Assembly: GCA_020881915.1 (NCBI GenBank)
Contig: JAJFPB010000001.1
Coordinates: forward strand, 1,736,001-1,800,000
Length of the DNA stretch: 64,000 bases
Source of the DNA: Paramyrothecium sp. XJ0827
Taxonomy: Eukaryota > Ascomycota > Sordariomycetes > Hypocreales > Stachybotryaceae
Direction of reading: 5' to 3'
The notes under the pieces were generated by a model that worked only from the letters and a program-made list of their open reading frames with translations, was not told the origin of the DNA and did not search any database. Of the stretch, positions 30,395 through 42,212 are shown in pieces. How positions within the stretch are numbered: the first letter of the stretch is position 1; each line of letters begins with the position of its first letter. Made by a program: the position numbers and the translations under genes.

Positions 30395-33300
30395 TCACTC
30401 CGATTCAGGCTGCGAAGTTTCATTCTTAACGTCGGTATCCGAAGTCTCGCCATCCTCGCCGTAGCCCATCTCTTCAATGATGGCCTCGCAACCCCAATTC
30501 GCAAAGAGCGTCAACACTTCCTCCCTTCTCGCCTCGCTCAACTCGTCCAGGAGCTCCTTCAGCTCCGCTTTGCGAGGGATGAGATCCGCCACCTTGCAGT
30601 TCAGCACGATGACATGCGCCTCCTCAAAAGCATCCTCGATGACATACTCCAGCAGCGTCCGTCCTTCGAGGAGATCCTGTGGGACGTGAAGAGGCAAGTG
30701 CGATGCGAGCCGGTACATGATGTCGGTACACCTCTCGTCGACTGCGTCGAGAAAGAGCTGCATCGCATCCTGGGAATGGCAGAAACGCTCGAACAATGCC
30801 GCGTCGGAATTGGTAATGGCATGATGGAGCACCGATGCATTGCGAAGGCTCCACCTTGGTATTCCTTTGTCAAATGGGAAATCCGCCATGGCGTACAGAG
30901 CGGCACGCTTCGTATCCTCCTCGTAGGTTTTGAGCGCACCATTGACTGCTAATATCTTAATGGCCTCCGCCACAGAGTCTCGTAGCCAGAGCATGCTTCG
31001 GGTGCCAAAATTAAACGAATTGATGACCTCTGCAAAACGAGCCCAAAGTCCGTGACCTCGGTAGTCCTTGTAGGCAAGGACTTCGGGCGTCAACACCTGT
31101 TCGAATCCTCCTGAGAATTGTTCGTAGCAAGAAGGGTGTGAAGATAACAATTTGAATTCGGGATCGTCCCCTTCGCAGAGAGCCGTATTGCTCAGCATCG
31201 TCTCGGCTGGTGTGAGGCCATAATCAGTTGCGATCGGCAAGCCCTCGCACAGCTCCTGCAGCCTCTTAACCACGGGTCTTGGCGCGAAGCTATTGAGGTG
31301 ATGCAGTGCTGATCGGCCATTCTCGTCAATTTCGCGGAAGTCAACGCCTGCGGCCACCAGAGCTTCAATCAAGTCCTTACGACCCCACGCGGCTGCTACA
31401 TGAGCCAACGATTTATGGCTTTGGAGATACGTATGGTCGAGACATTCTTTGAGAATCAGTCGTGCAGTTGTCGGTTCTTGCGGAACTGGTTCCTTTGCCG
31501 TCGCTGCAAGCTCGTTAATGTACATGAAAGCTTCGGCTGCTGGCGTACAACTATATGCTGTCCTCGTCCGGGCCTTCAGGTTCTCCTCTTTATAAGGATC
31601 ATTCTCCGACAACCACCGCAGAAGTGCGGCGTCATTAGATGCGGCGGCATAGTGCCAGATGTTGCGGCCGTCGTAGTCTGTCGAAGTAGTCGTGTCGCCG
31701 TACACAGTTATGAGCTTGGCAAGCATCTCCGTGCTCTCGGCCAGCATGAGCGGCGTGCGGCCATTCTCGTCCAGCGCGGACTTGTCTGCTCCCTGCTCTA
31801 TTAATACCTCAACAACATGAATCAGATCTCCGCTGACCGCCATGTGCAAAAGGGTACCAGAAGGCTCCGAATCCTCGAGCCACGCTTGGTTGGGATCAAA
31901 TCGAGGATCCAGGGCAAGACGTCGAAGGACATGCGGAGTATCCTCCAGGAACAGAACGTCGTGAACTAGCTCGTAAAATTGATGATCGGAAATGCGATCT
32001 AGTTTCTTTGTCGACCCAAGCATGGAAAACTTTAGGTCGTAGTCTGTCATGACTTCATCGATCGCTTCCAGCAGTTCCGACTCCTCTAGTGTCGTAATAT
32101 CTCGAACCCGCAGAAGAAGCTCGTCGAACATTATGGTCAACAACGTGACAAAGTAGTGTCCTGCTTCACGTCCATACTCACGAAGGACGCTGTTCTGTAG
32201 CAGTAGCGGCATGCTGCTGTCCACCTGAGCGCCCATTTTCAGCATGCGCCGCAGGATGGTCTCGTCACCAGTAACAAGTGAGGCCCACAACGCCAGACCG
32301 AGATACGAGGCCGATTCTCCGGTCTGCCATTGAAAGCCTTTCTGCTTGCAGTCGATGCCCGCGTCCAGGAACAATGAGATGGTGGCTGCTCGGTTCTTTG
32401 GCGCGTCATATCTGTAGACTAGGTCATTCCACCACATGGGTCTCTTCGCCAGTTTGAGAATCCTAGGGCCAACAAGAGCACAGAACATTGGTGTGCCATA
32501 TATTCCTACCGTGTCAATATTCTTCTTTTCCTTCTTCGCAATCGACACGAGCTCTTCGCAGAGGCTAGGCAAACCAAGTGCCGCTGCAAAGTGCAACGGC
32601 ATGAGAGATCCATCGCACAGGTCCTCGGTCAGGTCAAGGAGAGCATTTCGTGTAGGAGCATGCTGGCCAAACGTGTCTGGCCAGGTCTCCCGGGCATACT
32701 CCAGCACCCAGTGGACCCAGTTGTACGGGCCGGGGGTCTTGAAGAAGAACGAGATGAACGGCTTGAGCATGGGCCAGAAGGTCTCGGCATGTCTCGGCCA
32801 CTGCGTCGCCGCGGTCGAAAATTCAGGGTGTCTGGCACGAAACGTGTGAAGGTTGATTTCTTCCTGGTAGAACTCCTCCGGCTCGCGGCTGAGCTCCGTC
32901 GACAACAACACGTCGATCCAGGCCAATATCTGTGACTCAGTTATGGCAGGAGGCGCCTTGCTCAAGCCAGGCGATGGGGTCGGATTGTGGGGAGGATCAA
33001 GAGCCGGGGCGGACGGCGGCTCGACGACGAATATGAGGCTCTCACTGAGGCCACAGCAACCACCGCCCTGGAACTCCGACAGCAGCTGATAGATGTCTTC
33101 TACGTTGTTACAGGCATTGATGCGCATTATGCATTGCCTGTATTCAAGGGCTGCCGCTTGGAGCTCCAAAGCTGCGTCGGGCTGAAGATGTTCCAGGTGG
33201 GCATCCAGCGCCCGCAGCAGGCTCTCGCACTCGGCCAACAGAGTGCACTCGGTGAGATCCGGCCGCTGGCCCTTGGAAGCTCCCTTGGCAGCGATCAATG

Positions 33301-33484
33301 TCCCAAGCCTACGCCAGGCGTCGCCCAGGAAATACAGCTCGGCCACGAGCGCACCGAGGGCCGCGCCGCTCTGCCGGGGGCTGCATCCCCCCAGCCGCTT
33401 GGTCGCGCGAGCGCAGAGCTCGGATATCGTCTGGTCAATGGCGTCAATACGCTTGAGGAGGGCAGCATCCGCGGGGCCCGACAT
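30395..33484 (-). CDS. Large ankyrin-repeat protein, function unknown
   Basis: A single exon of 1029 residues from the ATG at 33484-33482. The N-terminal 150 residues are helical and Cys/Ala-rich, followed by a short Pro-rich linker. The middle has unfamiliar helical sequence with a Trp-rich block (Pro-Tyr-Asn-Trp-Val-His-Trp-Val-Leu). Ankyrin-like units are seen at Leu-Met-Pro-Leu-His-Phe-Ala-Ala-Ala-Leu-Gly (about 300), Gly-Thr-Leu-Leu-His-Met-Ala-Val-Ser-Gly-Asp-Leu (about 540), Asp-Gly-Arg-Asn-Ile-Trp-His-Tyr-Ala-Ala (about 610) and Ser-Leu-Ala-His-Val-Ala-Ala-Ala-Trp-Gly (about 700). The C-terminus is acidic. Such widely spaced, degenerate ankyrin proteins are expanded in plant- and insect-associated ascomycetes. 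No enzymatic motif, signal peptide or membrane span is seen. Partner unknown. Confidence 0.8.
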   Translation of the reverse strand: MSGPADAALLKRIDAIDQTISELCARATKRLGGCSPRQSGAALGALVAELYFLGDAWRRLGTLIAAKGASKGQRPDLTECTLLAECESLLRALDAHLEHLQPDAALELQAAALEYRQCIMRINACNNVEDIYQLLSEFQGGGCCGLSESLIFVVEPPSAPALDPPHNPTPSPGLSKAPPAITESQILAWIDVLLSTELSREPEEFYQEEINLHTFRARHPEFSTAATQWPRHAETFWPMLKPFISFFFKTPGPYNWVHWVLEYARETWPDTFGQHAPTRNALLDLTEDLCDGSLMPLHFAAALGLPSLCEELVSIAKKEKKNIDTVGIYGTPMFCALVGPRILKLAKRPMWWNDLVYRYDAPKNRAATISLFLDAGIDCKQKGFQWQTGESASYLGLALWASLVTGDETILRRMLKMGAQVDSSMPLLLQNSVLREYGREAGHYFVTLLTIMFDELLLRVRDITTLEESELLEAIDEVMTDYDLKFSMLGSTKKLDRISDHQFYELVHDVLFLEDTPHVLRRLALDPRFDPNQAWLEDSEPSGTLLHMAVSGDLIHVVEVLIEQGADKSALDENGRTPLMLAESTEMLAKLITVYGDTTTSTDYDGRNIWHYAAASNDAALLRWLSENDPYKEENLKARTRTAYSCTPAAEAFMYINELAATAKEPVPQEPTTARLILKECLDHTYLQSHKSLAHVAAAWGRKDLIEALVAAGVDFREIDENGRSALHHLNSFAPRPVVKRLQELCEGLPIATDYGLTPAETMLSNTALCEGDDPEFKLLSSHPSCYEQFSGGFEQVLTPEVLAYKDYRGHGLWARFAEVINSFNFGTRSMLWLRDSVAEAIKILAVNGALKTYEEDTKRAALYAMADFPFDKGIPRWSLRNASVLHHAITNSDAALFERFCHSQDAMQLFLDAVDERCTDIMYRLASHLPLHVPQDLLEGRTLLEYVIEDAFEEAHVIVLNCKVADLIPRKAELKELLDELSEARREEVLTLFANWGCEAIIEEMGYGEDGETSDTDVKNETSQPESE

Positions 33485-34009
33485 TGTGCAGCTGGGCGCA
33501 TCAGATGGCGCCTGGGTCGTACATGATAGCACAGGGGCCGGCGAGTGTGGTGCAGATAAGTTGTTATAAAATGGCAGATGTGCATTTGCCTAATTGAGTC
33601 AGGTTTCCGTCTCTACCGCCTGGCCTGACAAAATGTGGACTGGCTGCACAGTGTGGATGTGCGCGGGTTCGCACGATACCAGAGCCTCGTCCAAACATCG
33701 AGTTCGCGGACGGAAGGGCTGGCAGTTAATTAAGGTACCTTATGAGGTACATTATGTGCTTGCGACGCGTTTAGTTTCGTTTCGTCTCATTTTGAGTGGT
33801 GTTTCCAAAGTACACCGTTTGCTTACTTCACATCAAGAATGTCAAGGAACAAACAGGAAAAATAAATCATTGGCTCATGGAGCGCTTATTCACATGAATC
33901 TGTCGCTATGCAGCTGCGCAACGCCTACCCATTTCCGTTTCATGTTCCAAACGCCATGCCCAGTAATTAACATACAGATAAGCATAAATTCTTTTAGCAG
34001 AGGCACCGT
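33485..34009. other. Intergenic between the ankyrin gene and PRP22
   Basis: Contains the ankyrin gene promoter and PRP22 3' end. An AAGGTACCTTATGAGGTAC motif occurs at about 33733-33751. No gene supported. Confidence 0.5.
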
Positions 34010-37000
34010 CTATCCCCAGGTGCCGCCGCCACCACCTGCCCTTCCACCCCTCCTCTGCGCGCTGAGTCGCCAATCGTCCTCGCCCGCAAACTTGTTGTAC
34101 AGCGGTTGTATCCTCTCCGCCTGCTTCCTCTTGCTCAGCCGGTCCGTCGCCGCCACCTTGAAGAACGTCGGCGCCGCCTCCACCAGCCACTTGGGTTCGA
34201 TACTCGTCGTGCAGTGCATGTACTCCTTGGTCGTCAGCACCAGGGTGTGGTAGATGACCCATTCGGCCTGCTTGCCGAACAGCGCCGAGCTCGGGTGCAG
34301 GTACACGGGCGTGCCCTCGATAAGTGTCTTATAGCCCTCTTGTGGATCCTTGCGCGCCGCGTTGCGGAAGAAACCGAAACAGAGCGCTCGTCGCACCTTT
34401 TCTGTGGTCTTTCCGCATGACGCGATTGGATGTTTGTGACGCTCCATGATCTTGATGAGCTGCTCGCGAACGTCCTTGGCGCGACGCATAGATCGGGCCT
34501 GAATAAAGTTCTCAAAACACCATGGATTGGAGTAGCCGCTGTGCTTCCACGAGTTGTACACGTTGAGAAGTGTGAGATGGTCACCGTGAGGATCATGGAA
34601 CTTGGCCTTCTTCTGGTCGGCCTGTGTCTGCTTCTCCTTAGGTCGGTAGAAGACGTTCAAGTTAAGCATAGCAACGATGCTCAGGACTTCATCAGAGCAC
34701 CCTTGGTCAACTGCCGCAATCAAGACCTTGGCTAGTGACGGTTCCATGGGGAAGTCGGCCATCTTCCTGCCCAGTCTGGTCAACAATCCTTCGTCATCAA
34801 GCGCGCTCAAGGCGTATAACTCTTCCAACGCTGTCAACATGGTGTTGATGGGCGGAGGATCCATGAACTCGAAGTGCAATAAATCGTTAATACCCATCGC
34901 CTTCAGCATCAGAATTGTGTTCGCCAAGTTTTGTCTCTGGATTTCGGGAATCGTGGTCGGCAACATTTCAGATTGGTAGGCCGCCTCGGTGTACAGGCGG
35001 AAGCATTTACCAGGACCAGTTCGTCCTGCACGTCCAGCTCTCTGGTTTGCCTGAGCTTGCGAGATTGGCGTCACAACAAGCGAATCCATTCCAAGCTTAG
35101 GGTCGTAAGCATTCTGTTTGACAAAACCAGGATCCACGACGTAGTAGATACCATCGATGGTAATGGAGGTTTCGGCAATGTTGGTGGCAATGACGACCTT
35201 GCGCGCACCTGCAGGAGCAGGGTCGAAAATTCGGCTCTGCATCTCAGGCGGCAACTGAGCGTACACTGGCAGAATCAAGAGCTCTGGGACGTTCGGCCCC
35301 AAAGCTTTCATTCGTTCATATAAGATCTCGCAGGATGTGTCAATCTCCTCCTGACCCGTCAAGAAGAGCAGAATGTCACCCTTGGGCTCTGTGAGATGGA
35401 TCTGCATGACTGTGACCAAGGCTGCATCCAGATAATCGGATTCCGGTTCTCGAGAATACAGAATCTCGACAGGGAATGTTCGACCGGGAATCGTGAAAAT
35501 AGGACATTCGTTGAAGTAAGCTGAGAACTTGTCGGCGTCGAGCGTGGCGGATGTGACAATGACCTTCAAGTCAGGCCTCCGCTTCAGCGCCTTCTTCAGC
35601 AGAGCAAATAGAACATCAGTGGCGATTGTACGTTCGTGGGCTTCGTCAAGCATGATGCAGGAATAGCGCTTCATGTCCGGGTCGACGAGAATCTCTCGCT
35701 GCAACATACCATCCGTCATGTACTTGATCTTGGTGTTGGGGCTCGTGCAATCCTCGAAACGGATCGTGTAACCAACTTCTTCACCCAGCTTGCAGCCAAC
35801 TTCCTCCGCGACACGCTTTGCAACGGACATGGCGGCGACACGACGAGGCTGGGTACAACCGACCATGCCGTCATTGGTAAAGCCAGCTTCGGCAAGATAT
35901 TGCGTGAGCTGGGTGGTCTTTCCAGAACCAGTCTCTCCAACCACGATGAGAATCTGATTCTCCCTAACAGCTTGAATGAGCTGACTGCGGAACGCGTAGA
36001 CTGGCAAGGACTCTCGCTGCTCCTTGATGCTCATGCTTGTCCGCTTTCCGGGCGGCTGGCTCTTCGGGATGACAGCCCGTTTCCATTCAGGCACCTCCTC
36101 GGACTGCGCATTCTGCCTCGCGTTCCGTAGTTCACTAGCAAACTTGCGCTTATCAGGATCGGCCATGGGGTCGTGCCACTGAGCCGATAGGTCCTCCTTG
36201 GTATCTTCAGTGGCTGCGGCCTTCGCCTCTTGTTGTTTGAGCTCCCTCCTCTCTTTGGCTAACGACGTGCCAGACATCGCTGCTCTGTTCATCGAACCAT
36301 CAGGGGCCTTGACCACACGAATGGGCGAGAGCTCAAGAGACTGCTTGGTCTGGCCTGCCAAGAATGGTGGTTCCTCCTCTCGCACTTCGATGTCGACGTC
36401 CTCTTCCAACTCCATCTCAGCATCGCCGCGAAGAGTGGCGTGGTACTCTTCCTCCAGGTCAGGGTAGTCGGACGCTTTCGCAACACCCGATGCGATGAGC
36501 TGCCTAATCTCCCATCGCTCTGGCGACGTCATCCTCTTCTTGCCTCGTCGGGGTGGGCCCAGGGTGTCGCGAGGCATGGCTGCCGTATCGTTCATGAACC
36601 CATCCCTTCCTCCGCCCAGTGCTTGCATATTGGCGCCTGTCGACAGGAATGACTGCTGCTGGGGCTCCAAATCCTCACCAGTCTGCTGATCAACATCCTT
36701 CATCGATAAGCCGACCCTCGACCCTTCGATGCTCGTCACCTTGACCCATACTTGTTGCCCCTTCGAGACAAAATCGGCAGGATGATTAACACGCTGGCCC
36801 GACGTCAACCGTGAAACGTGAACAAGGCCATCAACCTTGCCCCTGACGTTGTGCAAGTTGACAAAGGCACCAAAGTCCTTGACTCCCGTCACATGTCCCT
36901 CGTAAATTTTATCCAGTTGCGGCGCATCATCAATCTCGACCGGCGGAGCATTCCTCGGCTTGTAGTTGTCGTCCTCGTCCTCGTCGTAGCGTTTCCGCCC

Positions 37001-37615
37001 TCGGCGGTCCCTCCGAGAAGCTGGCGCCCGATCCCGCCAGTCTTCATCCCCACGTTCCTGCGACGGTGAACGCGATCGGTATCGATCCTTCCGCCGTCGG
37101 TCGCGCGATCGCGAACGTGATCTGTCTCGTCTCCTCCGCCGCGATTCCTTCTGGTCGTGTTCTGGGCTTCTGCTTCGTTTTCGCGATCCCGTCTCTTTCT
37201 TGGCCTTGCTCTCCAGGCCTTCCAACAGCGCCAGGGTATCATCTATGGCATCCGCGCCATTGGCGGCGCCATCAACTTCCTTGTCGGGAAGCGCAAGTCC
37301 CCTAAAGACCTTCTCCTTCTCCTCCAACGTCCGTGAAGGATGCGCCGCCTCGTCGTCGTGGGTGCCGTTCTTCTTTCCCTTGAACTTGGGATGCATCGCC
37401 AGCACGAGTCGATCCAGACTGTCGATCAAACTAGGCGGAAACCCGGCATCGAGAGCATCGAGCTTCTTGCGGAAGTCATCGGCGGAGGAAGCCTCGAGAC
37501 GCTGCGCGATGAGGAACTCGGCCAGGGTCTTGTCGGAAATGCCGACATGGTTCTGCAGCTCAGACGTGACTTTCGACACGAGCGAGAGAAGCTCGAGGTT
37601 CAAGAGGTCGTCCAT
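34010..37615 (-). CDS. PRP22: Pre-mRNA splicing DEAH-box RNA helicase PRP22 (DHX8)
   Basis: A single exon of 1201 residues, taking the ATG at 37615-37613 (Met-Asp-Asp-Leu-Leu). An N-terminal helical region is followed by an Arg/Ser-rich segment (about 125-200). An S1 RNA-binding domain starts near 237 ([13 protein letters not shown]). The helicase core has Gly-Glu-Thr-Gly-Ser-Gly-Lys-Thr-Thr (near 559), Asp-Glu-Ala-His (near 655), Ser-Ala-Thr (near 686), a Thr-Asn-Ile-Ala-Glu-Thr-Ser motif and [11 protein letters not shown]. Winged-helix, ratchet and OB-fold regions follow, with a Gly/Arg tail. The S1 domain separates PRP22 from PRP2, PRP16 and PRP43. It releases mature mRNA from the spliceosome after exon ligation. 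Intronless here. Confidence 0.95.
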   Translation of the reverse strand: MDDLLNLELLSLVSKVTSELQNHVGISDKTLAEFLIAQRLEASSADDFRKKLDALDAGFPPSLIDSLDRLVLAMHPKFKGKKNGTHDDEAAHPSRTLEEKEKVFRGLALPDKEVDGAANGADAIDDTLALLEGLESKAKKETGSRKRSRSPEHDQKESRRRRRDRSRSRSRDRRRKDRYRSRSPSQERGDEDWRDRAPASRRDRRGRKRYDEDEDDNYKPRNAPPVEIDDAPQLDKIYEGHVTGVKDFGAFVNLHNVRGKVDGLVHVSRLTSGQRVNHPADFVSKGQQVWVKVTSIEGSRVGLSMKDVDQQTGEDLEPQQQSFLSTGANMQALGGGRDGFMNDTAAMPRDTLGPPRRGKKRMTSPERWEIRQLIASGVAKASDYPDLEEEYHATLRGDAEMELEEDVDIEVREEEPPFLAGQTKQSLELSPIRVVKAPDGSMNRAAMSGTSLAKERRELKQQEAKAAATEDTKEDLSAQWHDPMADPDKRKFASELRNARQNAQSEEVPEWKRAVIPKSQPPGKRTSMSIKEQRESLPVYAFRSQLIQAVRENQILIVVGETGSGKTTQLTQYLAEAGFTNDGMVGCTQPRRVAAMSVAKRVAEEVGCKLGEEVGYTIRFEDCTSPNTKIKYMTDGMLQREILVDPDMKRYSCIMLDEAHERTIATDVLFALLKKALKRRPDLKVIVTSATLDADKFSAYFNECPIFTIPGRTFPVEILYSREPESDYLDAALVTVMQIHLTEPKGDILLFLTGQEEIDTSCEILYERMKALGPNVPELLILPVYAQLPPEMQSRIFDPAPAGARKVVIATNIAETSITIDGIYYVVDPGFVKQNAYDPKLGMDSLVVTPISQAQANQRAGRAGRTGPGKCFRLYTEAAYQSEMLPTTIPEIQRQNLANTILMLKAMGINDLLHFEFMDPPPINTMLTALEELYALSALDDEGLLTRLGRKMADFPMEPSLAKVLIAAVDQGCSDEVLSIVAMLNLNVFYRPKEKQTQADQKKAKFHDPHGDHLTLLNVYNSWKHSGYSNPWCFENFIQARSMRRAKDVREQLIKIMERHKHPIASCGKTTEKVRRALCFGFFRNAARKDPQEGYKTLIEGTPVYLHPSSALFGKQAEWVIYHTLVLTTKEYMHCTTSIEPKWLVEAAPTFFKVAATDRLSKRKQAERIQPLYNKFAGEDDWRLSAQRRGGRAGGGGGTWG

Positions 37616-38552
37616 GACAGCCACGAGTTCCTGCTGCAGGCAGGATGTGAATCGACAACTGTGTTCCAGCGTAGAGCTCGAACATCAAAAAGTTGAGGAA
37701 GAAGTTCATTGGCCCCTCTCACCACGGCTATACTCCGGTCAAAACACCCACCGTGTCGGTGAGCTCGGTGAGGGCACGTAATCGTCCTCGGGTGAGGTAC
37801 CCTCCTTGCCTCCTTGTTCGCTTCCACTTCCCGTGGGCAAGCACAGATTCATGACTTTATTTTGTTCGGAAATATTGTAATCATCCATGGTTTGAACTTC
37901 CATTGCGCGCTGCGCAGATGAAATATACTTTTCACCTGACTGTTTCAAGTCTGTGCTATTTACCTTGGATAGCCGGTCGTGTTAGTGCCGTCATACAGCT
38001 TTCGTTCTCTGGAGCAAATGACACTATGCCGTTCACAGTATCTAAATCATGACCCGATACCAGATTTCCGGCCTCCCAATTCAGTATTGGTGTGCGTATG
38101 TAAAACAAACCTTCCATCTACCTCCATGGCCATCCTTCAGAAGCTCCATCTGCACCACAGCCACTAGGACGAACTTAGATGCGAGCCGAGGTGCCTGTGG
38201 CTCAGAACCCAAAACGCCACATATCCCACTGATCCTCCGCCACACTCAGCGGCCACTAAAGGGATTTCAGCCAATAGGAGACACCCATGCAAGGCACCGC
38301 CACCTCACGCATGCAGCAGGTGATCATGGCGGGTCCCTGGCACTCAAGTCACCGTCATCGCCTCATTCGGTCTCGCTCCCCCCTCCAAAGCCGTCCAAAG
38401 ACAGACGTTGCGTACGTACATACGTAGGCAGCTACATTTCTGGCAACTCAATCCTTTTATTTTCTCACCACAATCCTCGCGCTCTCTTTACTCCTGCTCC
38501 CAGCATCCATCTCAGGGACCGCAAGCAGTTCGCCTCTACAACCACAGCCATC
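37616..38552. other. Divergent promoter region PRP22 / PMP3
   Basis: About 0.9 kb between divergent genes. The PMP3 side is a C/T-rich leader. No further gene supported. Confidence 0.5.
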
Positions 38553-39108
38553 ATGTGCTCTGCAGACATCTTCCTCGGTCTCTTGGCCGTGCTCTTCCCT
38601 CCTCTGCCAGGTACGCAGCGCATCGCATCGCCCTCCCCAACTCTCATTATTGTTTTGTACTAACTTGCGCTCTGTAGTCTGGGTCAAGTGCGGAATCTGC
38701 AGCGCCGACTCTGTCATTAACATCCTCCTCTCCATCCTCGGCTACATCCCCGGCCTCCTGCACGCCTGGTACGTCATCGCGAAATACCCCGAGCCGCCCT
38801 ACGAGTACGAGTCGCTGCCTCAGCACCAAGAGGGCGGTCGTGTCACCTACGTCTACGTCCAGGCTCCTCCCGGCCACCAGCAACAGCATGGCCAGCAGGC
38901 CAAGCCTGGCGCTCAGCACGCCGCTATGAACTACGGCACCCAGGGCCCTGCCGGCGCCAGCAGCGCCTCCCAGAATCACTCTGCTGCGCAGCCTCAGCAG
39001 CAAGGTGTTTCGTCGAATGGCGAGGGCAGCTCCGACAACAACCATGGTGTTCCTCCTTCATACGCTGAGGTTGTTGCTGGCGACCACAAGGTTCAGTCCA
39101 GGGATTAG
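38553..39108 (+). CDS. PMP3/UPF0057-family small membrane protein with long hydrophilic tail
   Basis: Exon 1 (38553-38610) and exon 2 (38678-39108) flank a 67-bp intron (GTACGC, CTAAC, TAG); 162 residues. The first 55 residues are the PMP3 core: Cys-Ser-Ala-Asp-Ile-Phe at the start, a hydrophobic hairpin with Phe-Pro-Pro-Leu-Pro-Val-Trp-Val-Lys-Cys-Gly, and a second membrane segment ending Gly-Leu-Leu-His-Ala-Trp-Tyr-Val-Ile. Classic PMP3 is about 55 residues; here a Gln/His/Ala/Gly-rich cytosolic tail of about 105 residues follows, containing Pro-Pro-Ser-Tyr, a PY motif that could recruit a Rsp5/Nedd4 ubiquitin ligase. PMP3 proteins modulate plasma-membrane potential and cation tolerance, and are stress-induced. 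Confidence 0.9.
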
Positions 39109-39465
39109 ATGGCGTGAAAAAGCCGTTTCTGCCACACAATCACAATTACGGCTGTTACGACTCGTCTGACCAAAGACCCGTTATTCAATTGAGGGGCGAC
39201 ACTTTATTTGGCTGTGGCTCCGTGTTTCGTTATGAGGGCATGTAATATAGGTTTGGAGGCGTTTTGCTCTGCACTCTGATGAGGATTTTGTACTGCCGTT
39301 ATCAAACTAGCTAGCATATTGAATTCATCCTTCCCTCGGTCCTCGTAAATCATGCTATGGTGGACTTCTATCATGACCGGTAAGCGCTCCTCTGACATCC
39401 CCACGTCCTATTGCGCAGCGTGGTAGGTCGAGAACGAAAAATCATTATCGAAAGTTCAATGACTT
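39109..39465. other. Convergent intergenic region
   Basis: 3' ends of the PMP3-type and ARB1 genes. Nothing else visible. Confidence 0.5.
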
Positions 39466-41089
39466 TCACTCATCCGTCTTTTCTTCAACACCACCCTCTT
39501 CATTTCCGGCAGTGGGGTCATGCACTGAGGGCGCCGGCCGGTCATCTTCCCGTGGTGACTTGAAGTGCCTCATAAGTTCCTGCGGCAAAAACGTATAGAA
39601 GCTGGGCACCACCTTCTGGATGGTCTTGACAAAGCGAAAGCCGCCGTCCAGCTCGCAGAGCGTAACAGACATTTTCACTCCTGGCTTCATGTTAACAAGA
39701 ACGGCACCATCGAAGTATAGCGTCACTTGATCGTGAGACCCCAGTGGCGAGGGAACAGATGGATGGTCCCAGCCGTCCTCAATAGTGGTCTGGGTACAAA
39801 TGATCTTGCCTAGGGGAGGAATGTTTGGATGTGTGGTGCCGAGACAAAATTGCTGAAAGCGTTGCACAATCTCCTCAGTTGGCCTGATGACTTGGTCGAT
39901 CTGGAGCGTGCAGTCGAACTGGTGTACGATGTTCACCCCCAACTTCGACACGCAGGCGAACACATCCTCGTCCTCGATGAGCGCAATGCTCGAGAGGAAC
40001 ACGGATCTTGGGTCGAAGCCTTCGGGTCGTGAACCTGGCTGCAGGAACCAGTCGTTATCCTTCTGGCGGGAGAACAACTCTGATGCTGCAAGGTTGAACT
40101 GTCCTGGCAGGGCCGTCTGTAATCGCACCAACATGGGCCATTCGTGCCTCGCAACATCGCAAAGCGCCACCGCATGCTTCACGTCTTCCTCATATTCAGG
40201 GCAAACATCATGCTGGAGGACGTATCGCAGGAAATTCTCCACCAGGCTGATCCCCGCCTCCAGCTCTTTCAGCTCGCAGCCTGTGAGGGTTGCCAGGATA
40301 ATGGAAAAGAAGCCCGCGGCAACCCCCGTGAAGTCGACACTCCAGTGCTCAGAGTCACCGGTGAAGAAGCGCTCCCCTGCCGCTGAGCCACCGTGTACGG
40401 CGTCGGTGGCCAGGACTTCGCGGCGCTGCGCGGGGGTCAAGCCTTTGAGCTCCTTGAGGTCCTGACCGGCAAAGGCGTTGGCGCTGGTATCAATGCCGCC
40501 AAGGAAGAGATATTCATTGAAGTATTGAGCTTGGTCGGGCTGAAGACGGCGTCGGGAGCGGTAACGCTGGATACATGCCTGGATGCGCCTAGGTTCATGT
40601 TAGCTGGGGCTGTGTTGGTTCGATAGAACAAGGAAGATGGGCGCTCGCACTCCTCAAACGGTAAATCTCTGCATCCATGGTCAGTCAAGAAACTATTGAA
40701 CCAGGACCAAGCAACCTACTCCGCATAGATCTCGTTCTTTTCCTCCATAGCCTCACCGGGCGTCATGGGCGGATCTGCATAGTACTCTAAACCTGGACTT
40801 AGTGATGATGCAGACAATCTCGCACTTTAGGCACTCTACCCTCGAATCCAGTTCCACGGCTCTTTGGAAGGGCTGTTGGCCCGCGGGATGCTGTGGTTTT
40901 CCCCCTTCCTCTCTTCTTCTTCTTTTTCTTGGGAAGAGCTGATCCATCACCGTCCCCACGAAGAGGTGGCTGGCTAGTTGCCTGGGCCGGGGGATCATGA
41001 GACTCTACATCTGGCGGCGATTGAGGCTCCGAGGGCTGTGCATCGGTGCTATGCTGCGAGGGAGAGGGTATAGACTTGTCCTGCGCCAT
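39466..41089 (-). CDS. ARB1: Argonaute-binding protein ARB1 homologue
   Basis: Four exons on the minus strand: 41089-40840, 40786-40720, 40668-40651 and 40588-39466; introns of 53, 51 and 62 bp; 485 residues. Exon 3 is an 18-nt microexon needed to keep the frame. A Ser/Pro/Gln-rich start leads to a polylysine nuclear-type stretch, then Thr-Gly-Phe-Glu-Glu-Tyr-Tyr-Ala-Asp-Pro-Pro-Met-Thr-Pro, an Ile-Gln-Arg-Tyr-Arg-Ser-Arg-Arg-Arg segment, Tyr-Phe-Asn-Glu-Tyr-Leu-Phe-Leu-Gly-Gly-Ile, and later Asp-Val-Cys-Pro-Glu-Tyr-Glu-Glu-Asp-Val, all landmarks of the Arb1 family. In fission yeast Arb1 is part of the Argonaute siRNA chaperone complex, which holds Ago1 with duplex siRNA and is required for heterochromatin. 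Role here inferred from family; filamentous fungi use Argonautes in quelling and genome defence. Confidence 0.87.
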
Positions 41090-42199
41090 TCTCGGTAGGC
41101 TAGATTGTACAAGCTGTAGATATCGCTGCCGTGGCTGGCTTCGCTTAATGAAGGAGTGGATGTGGCCTGAAGAGATCACAAGGTCATTGATTCAAGTTTG
41201 GGAGTCAATGAGGAGAAGATCTAGCATTTGAGCAGCCTGCAAAACCGTGTTTGCTCCCAGCCTCAACGGGCGGCTGCTGCTCTTACCCGTCAACTGGCCG
41301 TGCCAGCTGGCAGACCTCAACATCTAAAAATTCCTCGCTGTACCTTGAGTATCATGACTAGAATATCACATAGCCGTTGATAAAACAGCCTGGAAGTATT
41401 GAAATGTACTGTCCTTCTCCTTTTGATACTAGACTTCTTGAATTGTGTGCATGGTAAGGCAGTGCCAAAGCAATGCACATTCCTCACGGCAATTGTGAAA
41501 AGTGGTCAGCCAGAGATGTTGCGGTGGATGAGGCGGAGCTGTACGACGGCGTTACGGTTGTAGGCATCTATGAGACACCTCGTTTTGCGGCAGGCTACAT
41601 TTGTGTGACTTTAGTGGGAGGAAGGTCGAGACCAAGTTCACCAAACTTAGAATCCGGCGAAAACAAACAATTAGCCATGATTGGGATCTGGGAGTAAGCT
41701 TGAAGAAAATTCTTCACTGAATGGCTCTGTGCAGCACCGGAAAAGCCGATGCCGTCTGAAGTCTACACAGGAACGCGGGTTGCTGTCACACCTGAAGGAT
41801 GCCACACCTGTCAGCTGATACGTTGCCTGGCCTGGCGCCCATTGCATATGATAGAAAATGGTCTGCTAAGCTTCACAAGCTTGATTATATCGCTCACGAC
41901 AGCAGCTAGGTTTTTGGCGTTGCCAACAGACGCCGTGTCCGCGGCTGACACGTTTTGCTCAGAGCATCTCGTGAGCTGCACGGTGGTGACGATGATGTGC
42001 CCTGTAAAGAGACACACGATACCAAACCGAGCATGTGGCGATCATTGCGCGTTGGGCGGGCAGTCATGAGTCGACTTGGTGTCAAATGATATTACAAGAA
42101 AGGAGGGACTGCATACGCTTTGATTCACCATGTCTCTGTTTCTTGTTGGACGTTGGACGGAGAAGGGGACATCCTGGTCACCACCGGCTGTCCTAGTGG

Positions 42200-42212
42200 C
42201 CCCCCCCCCCCC
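42200..42212. repeat. Poly-C tract
   Basis: Thirteen consecutive C. Length may vary between isolates or be a sequencing artefact. Confidence 0.7.

Noticed and set aside
30395..33532. Start of the ankyrin protein at 33532
   Set aside because: That codon is GTG; the first ATG is at 33484.
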